This document shows, piece by piece, positions 20,115 to 31,039 of a stretch of 64,000 nt of DNA. The DNA is taken from assembly GCA_037157565.1 (NCBI GenBank), contig JAZHRO010000055.1, positions 37,727,001 to 37,791,000 of the forward strand, given 5' to 3'. Under the pieces are notes generated by a model, which was not told the DNA's origin, ran no database searches, and saw only the letters and a program-made list of their open reading frames with translations. Each line of letters opens with the position of its first letter. Within the stretch, counting starts at the first letter, position 1. Source of the stretch: Thalassia testudinum (Eukaryota; Streptophyta; Magnoliopsida; Alismatales; Hydrocharitaceae). The position numbers and the translations under genes are program-made.

Positions 20115-22751
20115 TGTTCGGGTGAAATCATCGTTGTTTAAGGAATGTGTTGTAGTATAGGACAAAATCGCTCAAATCATTTAAATTTATAAACTCAGAT
20201 TCAGAAAATAGAGTCCGAGATCATTCGCAGGGAGCAAGCATGCAATTTTAATTCACCAATCACAAGAAATTTATATGCAATTGAAAGCAATAACACTCAG
20301 AATGATATTTCAATAAAATCATAATAATAGTGCAAAAAATTGGGTTAAAATGGTGATTTAAATTGCCAAATTAACCCCTCAAAGTTAAGCTCACAAATAT
20401 TCAAATAAATGAACAGTAACTACAATCAATTTTCCATGTCAGTTAAGTATCCACAGTAACCAGCAGATCAGATGATGGGCAAGGCTTCCAGATGCCTTAA
20501 GAGTTAAGCCTCAGCAAGCACAGTACCATAGGAAGCACAGAACCTTCCCTTTCTTTCCTTGACGCCTCAAGAGAGGCTCAGCATAGACTCAAGGCTTTTC
20601 AAGGAATTTCTCCAAGTACTGAGAGTAGAGGGAGTGCATGAGAGCAAAACCTACCCCCCTCTCTCTCAGATCTCTTTTCTCTCTCCCCAAGCTCAGAATT
20701 TGACCAAACTTGGGAAGTGGGTAATCAAATCTACCACCCAGACCCATGTGGCATATGCACGGGCGAGGGCATGGACGAGCGTGTGAGGCACAGCATGTGT
20801 GAGGGCGTGGTAGGGACCTGACCCTAGTGACTTGAAGGAAAACAACCCTCGTCACTTTTTGCCTATATGTGCTGCTGTGAGGACTTCAGTTAACGAGGTG
20901 GGACTATCTTCCCATGGTTTCTTCGCACATTAGCTGAGAAGATGATGGTGTTCAATTGAAGGGAAAGACGAGTCTGGCAGCTTTGATTGAGGACCTGGGA
21001 AGGGTCCTGAAGGTCTTCCGGAGCACCTGGGGATGTTAGCGATGAGGATCACGGATGAAGAACTACAGCGGAGGTCGGAGAAGTCCAGGGCGGCGGCGGA
21101 GTGACGGTGAGCACCTGAAATAAGGAATACATCCTGATGGCCATGTCAGAGCATCTCAAGAGGATCGCTGATGAATGGTGAGTGCACTAGTGGTGGTTAT
21201 GTGGAGTGAGGGTGAGTGTGGAGGTCTGGCGACCTCGGAAAGGTGGTGCGGTGAGGGTGGTGTTGGGTGGAGTGTCTGAGAGGCCAATCCCCTCAATTTC
21301 TTGAGGGGTTTTGGTGGGCGAGGGACGAAGAAGGTGTAGGGGTTGGTGGCTGGTTTTTTGGTGCAGTGGGGCGAGCGGAGGCCTTCGTCAGAGCTTGGTC
21401 GAAGTGGAGGGAGATGATGGTGGTTGTGGTCGTGTTAGTGGTCGAACCTAAAAGCTAAGGGGTTAGAGAGGATCAGAAAGGGAAGAGGAATAGATAGAGG
21501 GACTTAGAGAGAGAGATGGTGGGTGGAGGGCTCCAGTTGTGATAGATCGGAGTTGGAGAAGATGTTGTCGACAGAGATACGACAACGATGAAGGAGAGGG
21601 AGAGGGCGGTCGTGCTTTGGCGGATGATGATCGCGAGGATGAGGGGAGGATAATGGGTTGGCTAATTTGACTGTTGGCTGGCTTAATGAAGAGGATGGAG
21701 GAGCTCGCCAGAGATGAAGGTGCAGACGACCGGAGGAGGAGACGATGAGGGATTTCCGACGTTAAACTACGCTAAAGAGCTCGGAGTTGTGAGAGGAGCC
21801 TATTTAAAGGCCTTAGGGAGGCTTCCAAGCTTGGAAAAAAGCTTTGCAAGCTTGAAAACTTAGGGATGAAAAATCCCTAATTTTGTGAGCATTTGTATGA
21901 AGAATCTAATGTAAATCAAGGTCCAATACCTGGTCCAATCTGTAGAAAATCTCTCAAGGATTCTCCCTTTCAATTTTGGAAAAGTTTGATTGAGAATCGA
22001 TCGAGAAATCCTCGCTCGAATCTCAACAGAGCTGCTGCATTCACACTAATGGCAGCAGAGACTATTTTCCAAGAAACGATGACAAAGTTAGGGACCTAAT
22101 TGCAAATATTTGAAAAGTTAGGGGCATAATTGAGAGAAATAGAGTTTAAATGGACTAAAATGCAAACTAGGTCAAGATAGACTTTGATTTGGCCCAAATT
22201 TTATTATAAACCTAATTTGGACCCAAGAAATCTGATGGTGAGGTTGGATTTTAGTTTTGACTAAGTTCGACTAGGAATTTACGTAAAAACCCGAATTAGG
22301 ACATAACTCTATCTGTGACTCTATTTAAGGTCAAAATAAGTTTCAAAGGTCAAACCAAGGTTGCCAAACCTCAAGAAAAATTTTTATATGAATTTTAGGA
22401 GATTTAGATAAATTTTATCCTGACCAGGACCTCTACAATTTAAGCGGGCTTGAAATTAGGATTTTGGGTGCTGTATTAGTTCTCGAAATGCGTGAAACTC
22501 TGTTTCTGTCTGTATGGACCCACTTTTTAGTCTTTAATGCTCAATTGACCTTCAGTTAACCCCTGACAAATCCCGTGGTTATTTTGTGTTCATAATATGT
22601 TGTTAAAATTACAGAATTAACCCTACTTTCTTGTTATCTTCTTAAAATAGAATAATATGGAGTTGTAACCCTCGAATAGTTATGTAGGAGAATTTATCTT
22701 TCAATGTTAACCAAAAGTGTCCAGTTAGGGCTTATAATGGTGTTCCCATCA
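20115..22751 (-). mobile_element. Solo LTR-A, copy 3
   Basis: An inverted family-A LTR: on the plus strand it starts TGTTCGGGTG with the TTGTAGTATAG block 36 bases in, and ends GGTGTTCCCATCA. ACCAA flanks both ends (20110-20114 and 22752-22756), a perfect duplication. It is 2637 bases long. A TATTTAAA box near 21801 (inverted) may be the TATA element. Short ORFs inside overlap on both strands and are not called. Confidence 0.95.
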
Positions 22752-23593
22752 ACCAAATCCAGGAAAAGTCTACTCCACCGAGATTTGTGATTTTATTTAC
22801 TAATCACCGAGATTTTGGACTCAATCACTCTCTAATAAATGATTCTCATTCCTAATTAGAACCTACATTATTTAAGAACATCATTTATTATAAAAATGAT
22901 TTCTTTACCACAACCTTTCACCATTCAAATTTCAACCACTTACACAACTTCATTTTCAAACAAAAGAACCTATCAAAAGATCCCACCAAGAGTCCCGACA
23001 AACCACCATGGATTAAACCTTCTACCATCAACCAAACCATCGACCAACACTCCTCCCCCTGCTACCATCAACCGAACTTTGGTCGACCACCATCGCCCTT
23101 CTTCGACGGAGTTCTCATCTCCTTGCCACCCATTCTCATCGGTTGTCCTCCCCTTTGGACATCCTCTTCTCGCTTCCTCACCTTGAGATCGATTCACATC
23201 GATCTTGGTAAACCCTTGATCTTTGATCTTAACTCAAACATTATCATTTGTTTATCAACTATTTGATCTTGTTTTAATGTGCGCATATTGTTCTTTTGTG
23301 TTTTTTTTATGTCCTTGTTTATTTGATCTTGTTGATCTTGCTACTTCTTGACTATATATTGCCCATTGCATCGATTTAAACTTGCTTTTGATTTGTTTTC
23401 CACTTTGGTTTTTTTCTTATAAACATGTTTTGATCAATCAATTTTATGCCTCTGATCGATCAAAATAGCCATATCCAGTACCATTACTTGCCAGTTTTGA
23501 TTGACCATTTAATATCATTTGATCGACTAGTTGTGTCCTTTGATCAATCAAGCCCTTATTTCTAATTGATCAAACTAGAAAAGTAGTTAAAAC
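22752..23593 (+). other. Copia-4 spacer between pol and env-like ORF
   Basis: No gene recognised. The first part is AT-rich; 22980-23190 is C-rich with Pro/Thr/Ser-rich frames on both strands; the rest is T-rich. A second set of palindromes lies at its end (23430-23577), just before the ATG of the env-like ORF. Confidence 0.6.
23430..23577. repeat. Second TTGATCGATCAA-type cluster, before the env-like ORF
   Basis: TTGATCAATCAA at 23430-23441, CTGATCGATCAA at about 23452, TTTGATTGACCA near 23495, TTTGATCGACTA near 23518, TTGATCAATCAA near 23540 and TAATTGATCAAA near 23564. All are variants of the same 12-base palindrome as at 19861-20114. Confidence 0.9.
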
Positions 23594-24409
23594 ATGGCAC
23601 CTAAATGCACCCGTCATTTCTCTTCCTCCTCTCACGATGATACTGTCAATTGACATTTTATTAATGATGCACGAGATGGAACTTTTCACTCTATGCCAAA
23701 TTATCCCCCTATGTTGGTCGCCCCATTGATTTTGACTACTTTGAGCTTGTTTCCAGGTCTTAGCGATAAATTTGTCTTTCACAAAATTGGATGTCTCTTT
23801 AATTGAAACTTCTACGTGGGTGCTCGTGGTAGAAGAATTAGAGTAGACCCTTTGTCATGCCACCTCTTTTATGCCAACCTTCGCAACATTGGCGAAGGTT
23901 TTGATATCCAGCTCACCTCCAACACCCATGGCATAAAGGTCCTAGTCAATTCTAATGTGTTGATGGAGATTCTTGGCTATCTCTCCTTCGATCCTACATA
24001 TATTGAGTTACATCACGACACTTCTTTAGACATCATTCAGGATACCCAATTGACTCTTGAATTTTACATCTTGGGTAAGCCCACCAAGTCTCCTTATTTT
24101 CGTCCCCTCACGCAGTTTATAAACTGCATCTTTTTATGAAATTTCATATACAAATCCACCTTCATTGAGAACTGCCCCGATCCTATGCTTGTGGCTTTAT
24201 ATGCTTGTATAAAAAATAAGGCGTTTAATTGGAACCATTCCATCCTCACCTTTATGGAAAAGAAACCCATTAGCGTCTTTCCCTTTGGCACTCTTCTCTC
24301 CCACATTTTCCATCACTTTGGTGTGCTAATTGACATCAACCACAAGCACTTTATCAGTCGGGTCAGTATCTTTGGTAAGCTTACATACTCTAAGATGGTA
24401 CAAGAGTAA
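23594..24409 (+). pseudogene. Env-like ORF of copia-4 (resembles the putative plant transposon protein domain)
   Basis: From ATG 23594 a single frame runs to a TAA at 24407-24409 (272 codons), broken only by three TGA codons. No frameshift is needed. It contains FYVGARGRRIRV, CHLFYANLRNIGEGF and VLVNSNVLMEILGYL. A second block with LVALYACIKNKAFNWNHSI and FPFGTLLSHIFHHFGV follows. This order resembles the domain annotated as putative plant transposon protein (Transposase_32, PF20167), by memory of its layout and not by search. It stands where Sirevirus-type elements have their env-like ORF, 3' of pol. No signal peptide or membrane segment is clear, so an envelope role is not supported. Confidence 0.65.
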
Positions 24410-25037
24410 CAAAGTCAACAAGATCCTCCCGCCTCCTCTCAGGTAGTAGACCCTACCTCCTCTTCCCAGCCTCCACCCTCTTAGGTTGGACCTTTTATTG
24501 CTCTACAATCGATCCCCCATACTAACACTTTACAGCGTTCTGCCCCTCTCTAGTCCGACCCACTCCTTTCTATGATCCTGAGTGGTAGTTTTTTGACATG
24601 CAGTTTTCCAGGAAGGATCATATAGGGATATAGGAAGTGACAAAAGGCATCTCTACCATGATGCATAGACAAAAAGAGACAACAATTATGATGATGGAGC
24701 ATGGGGCTCAGGTATCTGACTACTTGAGTTGCCAGGGACAGTTTCTGGATTAGTTAGGAGAGTAGATTCATTTTCTTTAGTTCCACGAGCAGTAGCCTCC
24801 TAGATCCAGATATATAGTAGCAGCAGCAGCTCCTCCTCCTCCTTAGCATGGACCGCTCCTCCCCTAGCTACAGATAAGTCTACCTCAGTGGACTATTGCT
24901 AAGAATAAGTTTGTTGGTCCCTACATTTTTGATGCATTAATATTCTTGTTTAGTTATAAAATAATTGCATTCATTAATACCTAAGTTTGTGTAATTTTCT
25001 TGCATCTCATAATCTCTTATCTATACAGTAATGTTTA
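24410..25037 (+). pseudogene. Low-complexity tail of the env-like ORF and 3' flank of copia-4
   Basis: The same frame continues past the TAA with a Gln/Pro/Ser-rich stretch broken by TAA and TAG codons that probably were CAA and CAG. A His/Met/Gln-rich block follows (about 24640-24790), then poly-Ala/Pro codons (about 24820-24840). The coding look ends near 24930. About 24930-25037 is AT-rich without features. Element B starts at 25038, so the 3' LTR of copia-4 is not seen here. Confidence 0.5.
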
Positions 25038-25691
25038 TGTTGAGGCTACGAGTTACTAGGCTATCGTATTTGATTTTAAAAACCTGTCGTTGTAGTTTGA
25101 AAGCGAAGAACTCGTGTTCAACAAATAAAATATATTCCGGAATAGAAATCCCGAGTCGAATTCAGGGAGGCGGACGTTTGATTAGAAATATGCGTTTGTT
25201 TTATTTGTCATGAAATAGAATAGTTGATTGAAAACTATTTAACAAATAATAAATAGAAGAGAGAGAGAGAATATTACAAATAAAAGCAAAAGGGATGTAG
25301 AATAAACATGGATTTCATTATCAAAAAGTTGTTCGTTACACTATTAATTACGACTAGAAAGTGGAAATGATTACACTAGAAAGTAGTAAATCTACTCTAG
25401 AAAGCAATAAAAGAATGGAGAGAGAGATATCCTCCTCGACGATCGCTTGGAGGACGAGCTGGACGGGATGACGCTTGGAAGACGGGGAATGGTGCAAGAA
25501 GAAGGAAGACGAAGCGGGAAGAATGGGAATGGGGCAGCACGTCGTCGTCATCACGGGATCTGCTTCCAAAATGGGGGCAAAATTTTGACTTTATCTCTTG
25601 AGAAGCATCCCGGGTGTGGGACAAGCTTCTCTTGAGCTTTAAAGAAGGAGAAAAGAGAAGGAAGGGATGCTAATTTCATATGGAGGGGGTC

Positions 25692-25701
25692 TCCTTTTAT
25701 A
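25692..25701 (-). promoter_or_regulatory. TATA-like box in the left LTR-B
   Basis: CCTTTTATAG on the plus strand is CTATAAAAGG on the element strand, a strong TATA match. The same box is in the other LTR at about 31694-31703. Purine-rich sequence follows in both copies. Confidence 0.6.
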
Positions 25702-26161
25702 GTTGCAAGGAGTGAGGGTAATTTGGTTATTTTATGTTGAAAATCATTAATTCAGGACCTTTAGTGACGGATAAATCCGTTATTAGAGGTCTGAACGTGG
25801 CCGTAGTGGGGCGGCGCACGCGTGCCCACTCGCCTCCTCTCTTTAAACGCATATCCACGATCTTTAAATCTCGACCATTCGATCGTGAGATCGAACGGCT
25901 GAGGATGCATCCCCACCGCTTTAACCGTGCACCTCATTGCGTGCGATGAGGCATCTGCTTGTCACGTCAGATGGCGCGTGAACTTGATTGGGCACGCACA
26001 GCCGCCCGATCTCCATCGCACGGTCGGATGCGCCCGCTCACCCGCGCCCCATCGCATGCTCCTCGCGGCTCGAACCCGTACCCAATCGCAGTCGAACGCC
26101 TTATCCACTACGCTGCGCATGTGGATGGGTGGGTGGTGTGTGATTGGTGCACACGATTTGG

Positions 26162-26185
26162 ACCGTTGGATTGAGATCCAACGGT
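26162..26185. repeat. ACCGTTGGAT/ATCCAACGGT hairpin in LTR-B
   Basis: 10-base perfect arms around TGAG. A similar structure with TTCGATC/GATCGAA arms lies at about 25879-25896. The other LTR has the same hairpin near 32162-32185 with two arm bases changed by transition. Confidence 0.85.
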
Positions 26186-26801
26186 TGAGGCTACATCTTC
26201 AAATGAGCTTCAGAGATTGAAGGCATTGGTTGGGATCCACTCTCAGCCATTATATCTTGATCCAACGGTGGAGAGGTGTGGGCGCTAGAGGCTTTAGAGG
26301 TTGAGGGCGACCGATTACGCGGTCGAGATGGCACCACGTGACGCCATCTTGGCCGTCCATCTTCTGAATGATGTAGATGGTGCCACGGGTATCGGATTGA
26401 GTCAATTTTCATGTCGCTAGGCTGCGATCGTAGATTCGAATCCATCCATGTGATTGGATTTGTCGTCTGAAGTGCAGATTCAAACCATCTTGACCCTTGA
26501 TCTTCTAGGGTTCCTCAATCTCTATTTGATGCTACGAATATCTGATTAGGGCGATCTTTGAGTCGTTGAACTCCAATCGTCGCTCTGATCAGATCCGTAC
26601 AATTGGATCTTCGATTCGAGGCCCCGATAAAAAGTTACCTTGTTTCTGAACATAAAAAGAGACAATTAACCTCTGTTTTATTCAGACTAATCTAAATGCA
26701 AGATGATGCATTCTATGCAATATTTATAGTATGTAATGCAATTCTATGCTTAAAAACATGCATAAATAGACATTTTATGTAATATAAACATGCTTACATC
26801 A

Positions 26802-28620
26802 CACCTCCATGCCTATCTTTTGCTAGTCCCTAGCAAAAACTACATGCTATTTATAAAAGAATTAGGTTGGATTATTTGGGCATAAGTTATTTTCGATCAT
26901 TAAGAAAATGTTTACTTAGGATTTAAACTTTCAAAGACACAACAGTGCCCGGGTATCTGCCAAAATGTAGATCGCCTCAAGCTCTCGCCATATTCAAAGA
27001 AAAATTTCTTTTTCTCTTTTTCTTCTTTTCTAATTTTTTTGGATTTTTAAGTTTAAGGTTAAAGAGTGGCTTTCTACGGCCATTCAACTCACCCAAGATT
27101 TGATGAGAACCCTAAGTTCTAAGCATCTTATTGTGAATGTGATAGACTCATTGATCGGTAATTAGAACGGGCTTCGGGTTTCTACACCTCTAGGTGACCT
27201 TAAAAAGTGAGTTCTACCTAAAGGTGTATCTTTACAACCGGTAGCTTTCTCCTTACTTTTATTTTTATGGGGTCAACACAAGGGTGAATCCAATGTATAT
27301 CTCCCCAGTTTATTCTACTTCTCCGCTTCTCCCTAAGTGTTTTGGGAATTTTAAGTGCATTTCTTGAGCTGGGTTCTAGACAATCGGTTGATGAGCTGTT
27401 ACCACCGACAACTTGCCAGTCATACTCGTAAGGTGAAGTGTGGCTTATTTCTTTTATTTTCTTTTTCTTTTCTCTTTTTATTTTCTCTTTTTCTTTTTCT
27501 TTTCTTTTTGACTTTCTTTTTTTTTTTTTCTTAAGTAGGTGGCTTTCCTGGTTTAAGATTTACTTAAAGGCAGCAAGAAGAGAATGGTCTAGTGACTGGG
27601 CTCTAGACCATACTTATGGGCTATTACCCATGATAGCTTGCTAGTTATATCACCCTAGAAGGTTCATTAGCTATCCAATTTCCGTTAAAATCGTCGAACA
27701 ACATGTCAGTGAAAAGATAGTGTGTAGATGATTTAGACTTGAGGTTCCCTCAAATAAGAGGGTGGGTTGATATGTCGTGTACTTATGACACAAACTTATT
27801 TATTCAAATTAAAATAGAATTCAGGTTGGCGAGGACTCGAAAAATAAATTCACATTTTAGTGGATACACTGGCTGATTAAGCCCAAAGACCTGAAGGGTC
27901 TTTGTGTTCAGATACTAATGTAATATTTCCTAAGATTGAAAATTTTCTTAAGCCCAAGTTCTCTTTCCTAATTCCACAATTTTTTTTAATGTATAAATAA
28001 ACGAATCTATGGAGCTGACGAATTAATTCAGAGATGAACATCCACCCCCCCATGCCTATCTAATGCAATGTCCTCATTGTATTAAAAAGACATAAATAGG
28101 GTGGAATAGAGTAGAAAGCACCTGAACTGCGTGAATGATGGGTCCACTCCGAGATAAAGAAAAACTGTATATGTGCTGAATTTAGTTCCTTCAACTAGGC
28201 ACACTATACAAAGAAGAGAAATAAAGAATTCACAGGTGTAGGTCAGAATCAGAATAAAAAGATGAAACCTCTTACCTACCAGCAGATGTCCACAAATGTG
28301 GATCAGATTGTGGTGCAGACCTATACCTCATAATCGAAAATATCTAAGGTTCTGGATAAAAATTACCCAAAACCTAAAATCAGTATGCAATCGTGGTCAG
28401 GCCTGCGATTTATGAGGATGTAACCCAGGACCAAAGAGTCGGGTTACTGAGAAATCAAGTTCCAAAGGATAATCAATGAATGTGTGCTTGGGTTGGACAT
28501 CCTCAGAACAAATGTCGTAAGGGTCTTGGTTTGATGATTTCAGCTTAATTGGAACCCTTAGACTTGGTCTTCTACTTCCTCCATAGTTTACTTCCCAAAT
28601 TAAAATTTCCTAGCTCCTAT
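26802..28620 (-). other. 3' noncoding region of element B
   Basis: On the element strand this is the stretch between the ORF and the 3' LTR, about 1.8 kb without a gene. It holds in order: a GGCATGGGGGGG tract with a CAATGAGGACATTGCAT box (28043-28080), two related units of about 55 bases (27371-27425 and 27597-27650, the second with ATGGG..CCCAT arms), a pyrimidine-rich run at 27450-27535, a TTTTGCTAG/CTAGCAAAA stem-loop (26818-26838) and the purine tract beside the LTR. Confidence 0.75.
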
Positions 28621-29500
28621 CCTCCTTCAGGATGTCAAATTCCAGGATCTCCTGCATATTAATCACCCTGCCCAAGTCTAAAAGATGTGACTGAATCAAA
28701 ATTGACTTGGGTCTAATAATCTCAAAAACAGAATCGTCAATAAGCTCAATGGGGTGTAACTGACAATCAGGGCATTGGATTGAATCCTCCAGAAAATATG
28801 ATTCTAGATCTATCATGTGAGCCCCAATAAGATCAGTTTCCTCAGTTATTGGGCTATCAAATGATCTATCAGATTCCTCAAGCCCAATCATCTCACAGAA
28901 ATCATGTTATGTAAACTCACGTGAGACTTCACAAACTAAATCTTCACCATCAGAATCAAAGAAATCAAAATTCGTATTATTATATGTCCCAAAATCATCC
29001 GTCACTTTCTGATCCATGGAGACATACGTTTCCTTGTATCCCGACTCAAGGATCTCAGGTGAAGAAATCACATCATCCATAATTGGTTGCTTTAATTCAA
29101 TCTAGTCAGCCTCGTAACACATGTCCCCTCCAACAGGTGCCTGAGCGGGTTCTGACATTGGCTCTCCTGAAGGGAGTTCATCCTGGGAATCATCCCACCA
29201 TTGAACTAAAGCAACCACAAATTTCATTCTCAATTTCACTAACTTCCCAAGTAAAAACTCACCTGGGTTCTTATCCTTAACAACTTGGAGCCAATCCAAC
29301 AAATACTTGTTCAGATCATCAATCATCTCAATCATGGGATCCAATTTTTCAATGCAAGGTATTGGCTGAACTTCTAAAGATTGTGTGATATTCCTCAAGT
29401 TAGCCAGAACCTTGAACCTAGTTACCCTGAACCAAATGACTTGTTTCAGGGTTTGGCGGGTTTGGGATAAGTACAGAGGAGTTAACGAATTGAGATTCAT
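28610..29500 (-). pseudogene. Acidic ORF of element B, C-terminal part
   Basis: One frame runs from 29500 to a stop at 28610 with one TAG near 29101 and one TAA near 28905. It starts near a NSLTPLYLSQTRQ-like block and has a helical IEMIDDLNKYLLDWLQVVKD segment. It then becomes strongly acidic (for example SDGEDLVCE and EESDRSFDS). No catalytic motif is visible and I do not recognise a family. Its position before the central purine tract is where Athila-like elements have the end of pol, so it may be a gag-derived or captured sequence. Confidence 0.6.
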
Positions 29501-29894
29501 GATACCCTTCTTGATAATAGGTCATTTTGGATTGTTCAAAAGGTGGTGATGACCTAAAGGTAGTGTAATCAGAGGATGGGTAAGGATCAGTGTATCCTCC
29601 TTGATTGTAGATCGTATTAGGTTATCCATGAAAGGGTGGCGATCTATAATCAATGTGGCTCTGAGAAGGATAGAAATCACAATTATGATGTTCAGGGTAA
29701 GACCCTAAACATGGAGGTCTGGAACGGTATCCCCAATCCGAGTTATCCCAACTAACCAATGGTTGATTATAGTACGAGTCGGGATAATCATCATGTTGAG
29801 GATAACTCATAATAGGAGGAAAAGAGTGGGAATGTGTATAAAATGTGGAAGGATTCATGATAGATGGGAGGAAGAAAGGCGCCTTGCAATACAA
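29400..29894 (-). pseudogene. Tyr/Pro/Ser-rich ORF of element B, N-terminal part
   Basis: ORF 29894-29622, continuing in the same frame after one TAA to about 29450. It is unusually rich in Tyr, Pro, Ser, His, Gln and Asp, with repeated short blocks such as DYRSPPF and a later RSSPPF, and SYPQHDDYPDSYYNQ near the start. Such composition is typical of the linker after capsid in Athila-like gag, or of disordered proteins in general. No zinc knuckle is seen. A Met near 29858 is a plausible start. The two ORFs of element B overlap in different frames near 29450-29500, which suggests an indel. Confidence 0.55.
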
Positions 29895-31018
29895 GCAATC
29901 AAACCTATCCTTAAGTGGGCTAGCCTAAAGACCTACAGACTCCCAGAACCCATCTTGAGATAAAGAAATGATTTGATCTACTTCTATCTGTTCAATCCAA
30001 CCAGTTAGAAGGAGGGATTGTGGAGAAGGTTCTTCCTTCGGCTTGCACCTCCGATTCCTAGTGTACCCCCCAGCTGCAATCGTTTGATTCTACTCCCCTA
30101 GCTAGACATTAGATTAAACAGTAGAAATAGACTAATCGAAAATAATCTTGTTCTGGGCTCCGAAGAGCGAGTCGAATCCTTAAGGTCAATGTCTACTCTG
30201 TTTTATTTAGGGCTAGGTTTGAATGTGCTTTGGAATGTGATGGGCCCTTTATCTGGGTTGTGCCCTTAATGATTGATTGATGTGTGTGCATACACAACCG
30301 GTGGTTTTCAAGCAAGATTATTTTTGATGTGGTGATTTTTAGGGTTCAAATCTTACTTAGTAGCTTTTAGGATTCAACTTTAGGTATTTTTAAACAAGTT
30401 TTGTTGGCACACTAGGTTTTGAAAGCACAGGTGAAGATGTTTTCCTTTAAAACTTAAAAGAATATGGAGTGCCTGGTAAATCCCTAAGAGTTTAACCTAT
30501 GTGGTAGCTACTTGGTGAGTTGATTTTAATTGAAGTGGTGAGGCTCAATCAACTCAAACAATTGGCTTATTGCACCACTTAATTAGGCACACAAGTGATT
30601 ACCTAATCTGATTTCTAGTCAATTATGTGTTTAGATGTGTGTACCGGTTCCAAAGATCGGTTTACCAGTTGAGTTTGAAAATCAGATGAGGTTGTGTACC
30701 TTTGTGAGATTTTTTATTTTTTTCTTTTTAAATGTGGAGGTTGAGGCGGGTGTAGGTGTCAAACAAACGAACAAAACTAACCTTAGAGTTTATAAGAACA
30801 CCTAGGTTGATTTTTGTTTGTGTTATTACGTGGTGAAATGAAAACTAATGGGTGGGAGGTGGGGGAAAACATACAGAACCTTCAACAACACTTTGCTCCA
30901 ATCTACCGCTTTTGCTTGTCTCAAAAGAATACCTACAATCACAATAAGAAAGGAGAGAAGTGAGGTAAATGATTCATAAGTTGGAAAACATGAAAAAAAA
31001 AAACCAAAGACTGTCACC
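29895..31018 (-). other. 5' leader of element B
   Basis: No gene recognised. It is T-rich on the element strand near the primer site (a run of T next to 30996-31004), with a G/T-rich stretch at 30640-30860. Short ORFs (30826-31017) look random. Confidence 0.5.
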
Positions 31019-31037
31019 TCCCCAGTAACGGTGCCAA
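31019..31037 (-). other. Primer-binding site of element B
   Basis: On the element strand: TGGCACCGTTACTGGGGAG, two or three bases from the LTR end. This is the Gypsy-type site (compare TGGCGCCGTTGCCGGGGA). E3 has a near-identical site at about 60422-60441. Confidence 0.9.
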
Positions 31038-31039
31038 AA

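Larger units (their letters stand above)
25038..26801 (-). repeat. 3' LTR of element B
   Basis: 1764 bases. On the element strand it starts TGATGTAAGCATG at 26801 and ends ..CCTCAACA at 25038. It matches 31040-32797 throughout, including the TTCAACAAATAAAAT block near its end. The middle (25790-26500) is rich in CpG and in ATCCAACGG-type inverted repeats. Overlapping short ORFs here occur at the same places in both LTRs and are not genes. Confidence 0.95.

Noticed and set aside
25354..26445. ORFs repeated at 31394-32444, which look like a duplicated gene
   Set aside because: They lie in the two LTRs of element B; the duplication is the LTR pair itself.
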